Assembly (NCBI GenBank): GCA_964444885.1
Contig: CAYUIZ010000021.1
Location: forward strand, 1-32,368
Length of the DNA stretch: 32,368 nt
From: CAYRGQ01 sp964444885
GTDB taxonomy: Bacteria > Bacteroidota > Bacteroidia > Sphingobacteriales > Sphingobacteriaceae
Direction of reading: 5' to 3'
This document shows, in pieces, positions 24,862 through 31,697 of the stretch; within the stretch, counting starts at the first letter, position 1, and each line of letters starts with the position of its first letter. The notes beneath the pieces are model-generated. The model saw only the letters and a list, made by a program, of their open reading frames with translations. It had not been told where the DNA came from and ran no database searches. Both the position numbers and the translations under genes were made by a program.

Positions 24862-24872
24862 AGTTTAAGACA

Positions 24873-25472
24873 ATGAAAAAATTTGAAACATTGACATCAC
24901 GGGTCGTACCCTTGCCGATTGAGAACATTGACACCGACCAGATTATTCCTGCGCGCTTTCTAAAGGCGACCACGCGGGATGGCTTCGGCGAAAACCTATT
25001 TCGCGACTGGCGTTATGATAGCGACAATCAGCCCAAATCGGATTTCGTCATGAACGACCCCACCTACATGGGAAAAATCCTGGTGGCTGGAAAAAACTTC
25101 GGTTGCGGGTCCTCCCGCGAACACGCGGCATGGGCGATAGAAGACTACGGCTTCGATGTCGTCATCAGCTCGTTTTTTGCGGATATTTTCAAAGGAAACG
25201 CACTCAACAACGGCGTGCTGCCCATCCAAGTACCGGAGGCGTTTTTGGAAAAAATATTCAGCGCTGTATTTGCGAATCCCAAAGCGGAGCTAGTCGTGAA
25301 CCTCGAGGCGCAGACGGTTACCATCCAGGACACCGGCGAATCCTACGAATTTGAAATCAACCCGTACAAGAAGTCGTGCTTGATCAACGGGTATGATGAC
25401 ATCGATTTCATCATCAGCCACAAGGAGCAGATCGAAGAATTTGAGCGGAATAGGCCATTCAGCTATGCCTAA
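24873..25472 (+). CDS. leuD: 3-isopropylmalate dehydratase small subunit
   Basis: Swivel-domain partner of LeuC, 199 residues. Recognisable segments are the N-terminal LPIENIDTDQIIPARFL, the strongly conserved GKNFGCGSSREHAAWAI at about 72-88, and NGVLPIQV near 115. Its stop codon lies inside the start of the next gene (8-base overlap), so the ABC ATPase is translationally coupled to it. Confidence 0.97.
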   Translation: MKKFETLTSRVVPLPIENIDTDQIIPARFLKATTRDGFGENLFRDWRYDSDNQPKSDFVMNDPTYMGKILVAGKNFGCGSSREHAAWAIEDYGFDVVISSFFADIFKGNALNNGVLPIQVPEAFLEKIFSAVFANPKAELVVNLEAQTVTIQDTGESYEFEINPYKKSCLINGYDDIDFIISHKEQIEEFERNRPFSYA

Positions 25473-26979
25473 ACCCTTCGTCCATATCGACCAGCTGACG
25501 GTCCGGCACGGGAACAAAACCGTGTTGGAAGGACTCTCGTGGTCATATGGCAAAGGACAGCATTGGGCCATCGGCGGCCGCAGCGGCACAGGCAAAAGCA
25601 CGCTGGCCAAGGCAATTGCGGGCCTGCAACCCAGCACGGGCGATATCCGAATCGCGTACGCCGACATCCCCTCCCTGAAGGCCATGGCATTATACGTGCC
25701 CAACTGGTATCAGTTTACCAACTTGGAGGGTGACCGCAACTTTTATTACCAGCAACGGTACAACCGGCACCAAGGGCAAGACACGCTAACCGTCAGCGCG
25801 GAACTCCAGCACTACGGCGAAAAGGAAAACCGGCCGTTTTCGGCGGTTCTTCCCCTCGTGGAAGCCTTGGGATTTGGCGAGCAACTCGATTCGCAGCTCA
25901 TCGAATTGTCCAGCGGCGAGCATAAGAAATTGCAACTGGTGAAAGCGTTGTGGCTACGGCCGCAACTGCTGATCCTGGATGAACCCTACACCGGGCTCGA
26001 CACCGCATCGCGGGTAGCACTCAACCATTGTTTGGACGGATTGGCGAAGGAAGGTTTGCACTTAATCGTGATTAGCAACGATCCGCAGCTGCCGGAGGCC
26101 GTCATCCGCTTTGCGGAAATCCGGAATGGGCAGTTAGCCGAAGTGGCGAGTCCAGCGGCATTCACCCGCGACCAGCAACGCGTAAAAAAGGACCTACCAG
26201 CATTTCTAAAGACCCACCCCGCGCCCGTTGGCGACATCGTGGTGCGTCTTCATGGGGTGGAGGTTCGCTACGGCGACAAAGTGGTGCTCGACAACGTATC
26301 CTGGGAAATCAGATCCGGCGAAAAATGGGTGCTGCAAGGGCCGAACGGATCTGGAAAATCCACCCTCCTTAGCCTGATCAATGCCGATCATCCGCAAGCC
26401 TACGGCCATGACATTACCTTGTTTGGCAACAAGCGGGGCAGCGGGGAGAGCATTTGGGACATTAAGGAAAAGATCGGGATGATCTCACCGGAAATGCACT
26501 GGTATTTTGACCAGCACGCGACAGTATGGCATACCGTCGCATCGGGATTTTATGACAGCATCGGCTGGTTTATCGATGTCTCGCTTCAAGAAAAGCGCCA
26601 AATCGAAGAGTTGTTAAGTTTTTTTGACCTGAGTGCGGTCAAGGACGACCTGCTTCACACCCTCCCGCTAGGAAAGCAACGGCTTGCCCTGCTCGCGCGA
26701 ACGATCATCAAGAATCCACCGCTATTGGTTTTGGATGAGCCCTGTCAAGGTCTGGACAGCCAGCAAACCCAATATTTCAACGCTATCGTCGACGAATTAT
26801 GCCAGTACGGCAAGACGCTGATTTATGTAGGACACTACGAAAGCCAATTGCCACGCAGCATCGAACACCGTATCGTACTCGACGGTGGTAAGGTCGTGAC
26901 GACGGAAAGCACGCGTCCTTCCACCCAACCCGACAAAGAAACGCTTATCCTGGAAGCATCCCCGATGAGCAGTAATTGA
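25465..26979 (+). CDS. Tandem-NBD ABC ATPase, ModF-like
   Basis: 504-residue soluble protein made of two ABC nucleotide-binding domains with no membrane segment. NBD1: Walker A GGRSGTGKST at 37-46, signature LSSGE at 148-152, Walker B with D172-E173. NBD2: Walker A GPNGSGKST at 292-300, a degenerate signature LPLGKQR at 400-406 in place of LSGGQ, Walker B D424-E425. This arrangement matches the ModF/PhrA-type duplicated ATPases, whose function is poorly known. No permease or binding-protein gene is nearby. The start at 25465 overlaps leuD by 8 bases; the frame is open further upstream inside leuD but that extension lacks homology. leuB follows after 14 bases. Confidence 0.87.
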   Translation: MPKPFVHIDQLTVRHGNKTVLEGLSWSYGKGQHWAIGGRSGTGKSTLAKAIAGLQPSTGDIRIAYADIPSLKAMALYVPNWYQFTNLEGDRNFYYQQRYNRHQGQDTLTVSAELQHYGEKENRPFSAVLPLVEALGFGEQLDSQLIELSSGEHKKLQLVKALWLRPQLLILDEPYTGLDTASRVALNHCLDGLAKEGLHLIVISNDPQLPEAVIRFAEIRNGQLAEVASPAAFTRDQQRVKKDLPAFLKTHPAPVGDIVVRLHGVEVRYGDKVVLDNVSWEIRSGEKWVLQGPNGSGKSTLLSLINADHPQAYGHDITLFGNKRGSGESIWDIKEKIGMISPEMHWYFDQHATVWHTVASGFYDSIGWFIDVSLQEKRQIEELLSFFDLSAVKDDLLHTLPLGKQRLALLARTIIKNPPLLVLDEPCQGLDSQQTQYFNAIVDELCQYGKTLIYVGHYESQLPRSIEHRIVLDGGKVVTTESTRPSTQPDKETLILEASPMSSN

Positions 26980-26993
26980 CATACACACGCATA

Positions 26994-28085
26994 ATGAAGA
27001 AGAACATACTAGTCATCCCCGGAGACGGTATTGGGCAGGAAGTGACCCAATGGGGAAAAGCCGTATTGGAACACATCGCCCAAGCGCACGGACATGAATT
27101 TTCGTTTGACGAGGGAATCATGGGTCATGCTGCGATCGAAACGACAGGCTCCCCCCTGCCAGACGAGACCTTAGTGAAAGCCCAATCCAGCGATGCCATC
27201 CTGTTCGGGGCCATCGGACACCAAAAATATGACAATGACCCGTCTGCCAAGGTACGTCCTGAACAGGGATTGCTGAAAATACGGAAGGAACTGGGGCTGT
27301 ATGCCAACCTCCGCCCCATCTTGCTGTTTGACGAATTACTGGACGCTTCCAGCCTCAAGCCCGAAGTACTTCGTGGTACGGACATCCTGTTTTTCCGCGA
27401 ACTGACCGGGGATGTATATTTCGGTGAAAAAAACCGCTCCGAAGACAGGAACTTTGCCTCCGACTTAATGAACTACCACCGCTATGAAGTGGAACGTATC
27501 GCCGTCAAGGCCTTTGAGGCGGCCCGCACGCGCCGGGGTAAGCTCTGCTCGGTCGACAAAGCGAACGTACTGGAAACCTCACGTTTGTGGCGGGAAGTGG
27601 TCCAGGAAGTTGCGAAAAACTACCCGGACGTAGAAACCGAACACATGTTTATCGACAATGCCGCGATGCAGCTGGTAAAGAACCCGAAGAAATTCGACGT
27701 GGTGCTCACGGCCAACCTATTCGGCGATATCCTCACTGACGAAGCGTCTCAGATTGCAGGATCGATGGGCATGCTGGCATCCGCTTCGATAGGCGACGGC
27801 ACCGGATTCTTTGAGCCGATCCACGGATCGGCCCACGACATCGCGGGCCAAAACAAGGCCAATCCGCTGGCTTCCATCCTATCCGCAGCACTTATGCTGG
27901 ACATCAGCTTCGGCCTGCACGAAGAAGCCAAGCTAGTCACCGAAGCGGTGGCAAACACGCTGAAAGCGGGGTACCGGACAGGCGATATTGCGGATACCCA
28001 GACGGACCCGGCAAAAGTTTTGGGAACGAACGAAATGGGCGAAATGGTTTTGCAGTTTGTGGCAGAAACCCCGACCCTTTCTTAA
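26994..28085 (+). CDS. leuB: 3-isopropylmalate dehydrogenase
   Basis: NAD-dependent oxidative decarboxylase of 3-isopropylmalate giving 2-oxoisocaproate. 363 residues, standard length. Motifs: NILVIPGDGIGQEV at the N-terminus, LGLYANLRP for substrate binding, the catalytic region GDVYFGEK, metal acids in ANLFGDILTDEASQI, and the NAD-binding EPIHGSAHDIAGQNKANP. I use the ATG at 26994; a TTG six codons earlier overlaps the stop of the ABC gene. The sequence could in principle serve related malate-type substrates, but the leu context settles it. Confidence 0.97.
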   Translation: MKKNILVIPGDGIGQEVTQWGKAVLEHIAQAHGHEFSFDEGIMGHAAIETTGSPLPDETLVKAQSSDAILFGAIGHQKYDNDPSAKVRPEQGLLKIRKELGLYANLRPILLFDELLDASSLKPEVLRGTDILFFRELTGDVYFGEKNRSEDRNFASDLMNYHRYEVERIAVKAFEAARTRRGKLCSVDKANVLETSRLWREVVQEVAKNYPDVETEHMFIDNAAMQLVKNPKKFDVVLTANLFGDILTDEASQIAGSMGMLASASIGDGTGFFEPIHGSAHDIAGQNKANPLASILSAALMLDISFGLHEEAKLVTEAVANTLKAGYRTGDIADTQTDPAKVLGTNEMGEMVLQFVAETPTLS

Positions 28086-28133
28086 TTTAGAACCAGTTTA
28101 ACCCAATTTATCCAATACGTAAAAGAAAGAACT

Positions 28134-29291
28134 ATGTTGCACGATCCCAATCACTTGTACATCTTTGACACCACGCTCCGTGACGGCGAACAGGTACCCG
28201 GTTGCCAATTGACCACACCCGAGAAAATCGAGATTGCCAAGGACCTGGAAAAGCTGGGCGTGGACGTCATCGAGGCGGGGTTTCCGGTATCCAGCCCGGG
28301 CGACTTCCAAAGCGTGGTTGAATTGTCAAAAGCTGTCGACGACGTAATCATTTGTGCGCTCACCCGCGCCAACAAAAACGATATCGACGTGGCCGCCGAT
28401 GCGTTGAAACACGCCAAACGACCCCGTATCCACACCGGAATCGGGTCGTCGGACATGCACATCAAATACAAATTCAACAGTACCCGCGAGGAAATTCTCG
28501 AGCGCGGCGTTGAAGCGGTCAAATGGGCCAAAAAGCACGTGGAAGACGTCGAGTTTTATGCCGAAGACGCCGGGCGCGCCGACATCGAGTACTTAGCGAA
28601 AATGATCGAAGCGGTCATCGCGGCGGGTGCTACCGTGGTGAATATCCCGGACACCAACGGATACTGCCTACCCGATCAGTACGGCGAAAAAATACGCTTT
28701 CTGAAGGATAACGTAAAAAACATTAACCAGGCGATTATTTCCACGCACTGCCATAACGACCTGGGGCTGGCGACGGCCAACTCCATCGCGGCCATACAAA
28801 ACGGCGCCCGCCAGGTGGAGTGTACCATCAACGGCATCGGCGAACGCGCAGGCAACACGTCCCTGGAGGAAGTGGCAATGATCCTGAAAGTGCATCAAAA
28901 GCGCTTTGGCGGACTCTCGACGAACATTGACAGCACCCTGTTTACGCGGATCAGCCGCAAGGTGAGCACCCTGATGAATATGCCTGTCCAACCCAACAAG
29001 GCGATCGTTGGGCGAAACGCATTTGCCCATAGTTCAGGCATCCACCAAGATGGATTCCTCAAGCACCGGGAAAACTACGAAATCATCAGGCCTGAAGACG
29101 TAGGCCTGGACGAAGCGGACATCATCCTCACCGCCAGAAGCGGCCGCCACGCACTGAAGTTCCACTTGGAGCGCCTCGGATTCGACCTCAGCAAGGAACA
29201 GCTGAACGATGTCTACAAGCGTTTCCTGGACTTAGCCGATTCGAAAAAGGAAGTGACGGATTCGGATTTAGTACAGTTGACAAAAGGATAG
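28134..29291 (+). CDS. leuA: 2-isopropylmalate synthase, short form
   Basis: Condenses acetyl-CoA and 2-oxoisovalerate, committing step of leucine synthesis. 385 residues: a TIM barrel (FDTTLRDGEQ at 11-20, metal ligands H205 and H207 in THCHNDLG, then NGIGERAGNTSLEE) followed by a helical linker with GRNAFAHSSGIHQDG. The roughly 130-residue C-terminal LeuA dimerisation/allosteric domain of the 520-residue E. coli enzyme is missing; the gene ends cleanly with an ordinary stop. Homocitrate or citramalate synthase are alternatives on sequence alone, but position after leuB favours LeuA. Last gene of the leu block before the repeat array. Confidence 0.92.
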   Translation: MLHDPNHLYIFDTTLRDGEQVPGCQLTTPEKIEIAKDLEKLGVDVIEAGFPVSSPGDFQSVVELSKAVDDVIICALTRANKNDIDVAADALKHAKRPRIHTGIGSSDMHIKYKFNSTREEILERGVEAVKWAKKHVEDVEFYAEDAGRADIEYLAKMIEAVIAAGATVVNIPDTNGYCLPDQYGEKIRFLKDNVKNINQAIISTHCHNDLGLATANSIAAIQNGARQVECTINGIGERAGNTSLEEVAMILKVHQKRFGGLSTNIDSTLFTRISRKVSTLMNMPVQPNKAIVGRNAFAHSSGIHQDGFLKHRENYEIIRPEDVGLDEADIILTARSGRHALKFHLERLGFDLSKEQLNDVYKRFLDLADSKKEVTDSDLVQLTKG

Positions 29292-29326
29292 CTTATTGCA
29301 ACGGGGTAAAGGGACGTATAAGATGC

Positions 29327-29395
29327 AAGAGATTGCTTCGGCTCGCAAAGCCCCACGCAGCCTCGCCTGCCTACCGCAGGCAGGCAATGACGTGA
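29327..29395. repeat. Right-half REP element interrupted by a palindrome
   Basis: GAGATTGCTTCGGCTCGC followed by AGCCTCGC...AATGACG is the right half of the palindromic family seen complete at 29899-30146. It is broken at CTCGC|AATGACG by a short palindrome (29365-29385, listed separately). Confidence 0.75.
29365..29385. repeat. Short GC-rich palindrome inserted in a REP element
   Basis: GCCTGCCT and AGGCAGGC, 8-bp arms with the 5-base centre ACCGC. A related 19-base version occurs at 30367-30385, also inside an element of the same REP family, which suggests a very small mobile or recombinogenic palindrome. Confidence 0.65.
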
Positions 29396-29493
29396 TTGTT
29401 TAAATCGTCCTGCTCGGCGGCGCAGGTGGCACGACCCTAAGCCGCCTCCCGCCAGTAGTCGGGAAAGAAGCAATGACGGTCTTTTAGCTTGGT

Positions 29494-29543
29494 CGTCATT
29501 ACGAGCAAGAGCAGGGTCAGGAGCGATCGAGCGAAGCAATCTC
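29494..29543. repeat. Left-half REP element upstream of the GIY-YIG gene
   Basis: CGTCATTACGAGC ... GAGCGAAGCAATCTC, the left half of the palindromic family. Instead of the 12-base loop and right half, it is followed by CATAATAAAGG and then the GIY-YIG start codon 20 bases later. Confidence 0.75.
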
Positions 29544-29563
29544 CATAATAAAGGTGAACACGG

Positions 29564-29860
29564 ATGGAAAGAGGCGGATGTGTATATTTTATGACAAATA
29601 AAATGAACACCGTAATCTACGTTGGGGTTACATCCGATTTAGAAAGTAGGGTTTGGGAACATAAAAACAAACAGTATCCGACTAGTTTTAGTGCAAAATA
29701 CAACTGCAATAAACTGGTATATTATCGCTTCTTTTCTAATATCGAAGAAGCAATCGACGAAGAAAAGAGAATCAAAGGTGGCAGTAGAAGAAAGAAAATA
29801 ATTTTGATTGAACGTATGAACCCTCACTGGGTCGATTTATACGATCAATTAGGTGATTAA
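29564..29860 (+). CDS. Single-domain GIY-YIG (URI-type) nuclease
   Basis: 98-residue protein that is essentially one GIY-YIG domain. The first motif is G5-C-V-Y8 and the second Y19-V-G21; R29 in LESRVWEH and a downstream Glu in IEEAIDEEKRIK are the expected catalytic residues. Proteins of this size (UvrC-N-terminal-like, COG2827 group) are common in Bacteroidota but largely uncharacterised. The gene is clearly more AT-rich than its neighbours and uses AT-ending codons (AAA, TAT, ATA), a sign of separate origin. It is bracketed by a left-half REP element (29494-29543) and a degenerate right half (29861-29898), and lies between leuA and ilvA. DNA cutting is inferred from the family only. Confidence 0.88.
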   Translation: MERGGCVYFMTNKMNTVIYVGVTSDLESRVWEHKNKQYPTSFSAKYNCNKLVYYRFFSNIEEAIDEEKRIKGGSRRKKIILIERMNPHWVDLYDQLGD

Positions 29861-29898
29861 AGGTTGCTTCGGTTCCCGCAACCCAGCACAGCACTTGA
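29861..29898. repeat. Degenerate right-half REP after the GIY-YIG gene
   Basis: GGTTGCTTCGGTTCCCGCA and following bases resemble the right-half sequence ATTGCTTCGGCTCGCACAGCCC. It begins one base after the stop codon and runs directly into the first full repeat at 29899. The terminal CTCGCAATGACG of a complete right half is missing. Confidence 0.55.
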
Positions 29899-30146
29899 GC
29901 GTCATTGCGAGCAAGCGCGCAGGAAAATGCGATGGAGCGAAGCAATCTCGTCGTCGATCAAGAGATTGCTTCGGCTCGCACAGCCCGATATAGCCTCGCA
30001 ATGACGGTGTGCGTTCACTTGGGCGTCATTGCGAGCAAGCGCGCAGGAAAATGCGGTGGAGCGAAGCAATCTCGTCGTCAATCAAGAGATTGCTTCGGCT
30101 CGCACAGCCCGACACAGCCTCGCAATGACGGTGTGCTTGAACTTGG
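29899..30146. repeat. Two tandem 124-bp palindromic REP units
   Basis: Two nearly identical units (29899-30022 and 30023-30146), differing at a handful of positions and in the last few bases. Each unit is an inverted pair: left half GCGTCATTGCGAG ... GAGCGAAGCAATCTC, a 12-base loop (29950-29961 in the first), and right half GAGATTGCTTCGGCTC ... CTCGCAATGACG. Outer arms (12 bp) and inner arms (9 bp) pair perfectly. There is no coding capacity of its own; apparent reading frames here are repeat artefacts. Confidence 0.9.
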
Positions 30147-30148
30147 AG

Positions 30149-30211
30149 GTCATTATCCTGCTCCGAGCTTGATTCGGGAAATGAGCGCGCAGCAAACTGT
30201 GGTAGAGCGAA
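30149..30211. repeat. Third REP left half, cut by the assembly gap
   Basis: Begins GTCATTATCCTG and continues to GTAGAGCGAA, a diverged left half of the same family. Its last 55 bases (30157-30211) are identical to 30312-30366 on the other side of the gap. Confidence 0.7.
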
Positions 30212-30311
30212 NNNNNNNNNNNNNNNNNNNNNNNNNNNNNNNNNNNNNNNNNNNNNNNNNNNNNNNNNNNNNNNNNNNNNNNNNNNNNNNNNNNNNNNNN
30301 NNNNNNNNNNN
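30212..30311. other. Assembly gap, 100 Ns
   Basis: Exactly 100 undetermined bases, a conventional placeholder length. It lies within the REP array and is flanked by an exact 55-bp duplication, so the true distance may be zero, negative (a single merged copy) or a larger unresolved repeat block. Confidence 0.97.
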
Positions 30312-30402
30312 CCTGCTCCGAGCTTGATTCGGGAAATGAGCGCGCAGCAAACTGTGGTAGAGCGAAGCCTGCCTACCAGGCTGGCTATCTCCATAATAAA
30401 GG
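30312..30402. repeat. REP left half with inserted palindrome upstream of ilvA
   Basis: Left-half element whose GAGCGAAG|AATCTCC junction is split by the 19-base palindrome GCCTGCCTACCAGGCTGGC (30367-30385). It ends with ATCTCCATAATAAAGG (30387-30402), the same 16 bases that follow the left half upstream of the GIY-YIG gene (29539-29554). No right half follows; the ilvA start codon is 45 bases further on. Confidence 0.7.
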
Positions 30403-30446
30403 AAGAATAAGGAAAGGAAGAAAAGGATTTCACAAACTGAATTACA

Positions 30447-31697
30447 ATGCCAGAAATACTTCAACATAAAATAGATCCTGCTGCCGCCCTTGAACGCATC
30501 AAAAACGTGGTGACCCGCACGCCCTTGCAATACAACCACCAACTATCGGAGCGGTACGGTGCAAGTGTTTACCTCAAGCGCGAAGACCTGCAGGTCGTGC
30601 GTTCGTATAAACTGCGTGGGGCATTCAACAAGATTAACCGTTTAAGTGATGCCCAACGAGCCAAAGGCGTGACCTGCGCCAGTGCAGGCAACCACGCACA
30701 GGGCGTGGCATTCTCCTGCAAGAAGCTCGGAATCAGGGGTGTGATCTTTATGCCTGAACCTACCCCCCGCCAAAAAATCACCCAAACCGAAATGTTCGGC
30801 AACGGCTATATTGATATCGTGTTGGTGGGCGACACCTTTGACGACTGCCAAGCCGCCGCACTCGAATATACCCAACAGCACGGCATGACGTTCATCCCTC
30901 CTTTCGATGATTTGGATATCATCGAGGGACAGGGTACCGTAGGCGTGGAAATACTGGAAGATCTACCCGATACCGATGTCGTCATCATTCCGGTTGGCGG
31001 GGGTGGACTTGCGTCGGGTGCCAGCCATTACCTCAGGGAGCGGAAACCGGACATCAAGTTGTTTGGCGTGGAACCCGAAGGGGCACCTTCGTTAAAAACA
31101 GCCATCAAACACGGCAAACCCATCGCGCTCGACAATATTAACCGATTTGTAGACGGCGCTGCCGTCAAACGCATCGGTGACCTGAACTTCCTATACTGCA
31201 GCACCTTGCTCGACGACGTGCGGCTCATCCCCGAAGGAAAAGTGTGCACCACCATCCTCGAGCTCTACAACAAGGACGCCATCGTAGCCGAACCCGCGGG
31301 CGCCCTGGCGGTGGCAGCGCTGGATTTCTACCGCGACGAGATCAAAGACAAGAAGGTCGTATGCGTCATCAGCGGCGGCAACAACGACATTGACCGCATG
31401 GGCGAAATCAAGGAGCTTTCCTTGCTGTATGAAGGATTAAAGCACTACTTCATCGTACGGTTTCCGCAACGCCCGGGCGCGTTAAGACTGTTCGTCACCG
31501 ACGTACTCGGCCCGCACGACGACATCACCCGCTTTGAGTTCATCAAGAAAACCCAGCGCGAGCACGGCCCCGCCCTCGTCGGCATCGAACTTAAAAACGC
31601 CGGCGACTACCAAGCCTTCCTGGGCAGAATGCGAAGCCATAACTTTGATTTCAAGGAAATCAACAACGACAAGACGTTGTTTGAGTATTTAGTGTGA
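30447..31697 (+). CDS. ilvA: Threonine ammonia-lyase, biosynthetic, one ACT-like domain
   Basis: PLP enzyme deaminating threonine to 2-oxobutanoate, entry step of isoleucine synthesis. 416 residues, the shorter single-regulatory-domain form. The PLP lysine is K55 in RSYKLRGAF, the phosphate loop is VGGGGLASG near 183-191, and ISGGNNDIDRMGEI marks the end of the catalytic domain. Residues about 333-416 form an ACT-like domain (YFIVRFPQRPGALRLFVTDV), as expected for isoleucine feedback control. It is cut off from the leu genes by the repeat array, and no clear promoter is seen upstream. Its last 9 bases overlap the convergent glycosyltransferase gene. Confidence 0.96.
   Translation: MPEILQHKIDPAAALERIKNVVTRTPLQYNHQLSERYGASVYLKREDLQVVRSYKLRGAFNKINRLSDAQRAKGVTCASAGNHAQGVAFSCKKLGIRGVIFMPEPTPRQKITQTEMFGNGYIDIVLVGDTFDDCQAAALEYTQQHGMTFIPPFDDLDIIEGQGTVGVEILEDLPDTDVVIIPVGGGGLASGASHYLRERKPDIKLFGVEPEGAPSLKTAIKHGKPIALDNINRFVDGAAVKRIGDLNFLYCSTLLDDVRLIPEGKVCTTILELYNKDAIVAEPAGALAVAALDFYRDEIKDKKVVCVISGGNNDIDRMGEIKELSLLYEGLKHYFIVRFPQRPGALRLFVTDVLGPHDDITRFEFIKKTQREHGPALVGIELKNAGDYQAFLGRMRSHNFDFKEINNDKTLFEYLV

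Noticed and set aside
29899..30146. Possible CRISPR array
   Set aside because: Only two units, each itself a palindrome of 124 bp, without constant short repeats alternating with unique spacers and without cas genes.
29905..30327. Reading frames through the REP array and the gap
   Set aside because: They translate palindromic repeats and Ns; the repeated peptides simply mirror the 124-bp tandem units.
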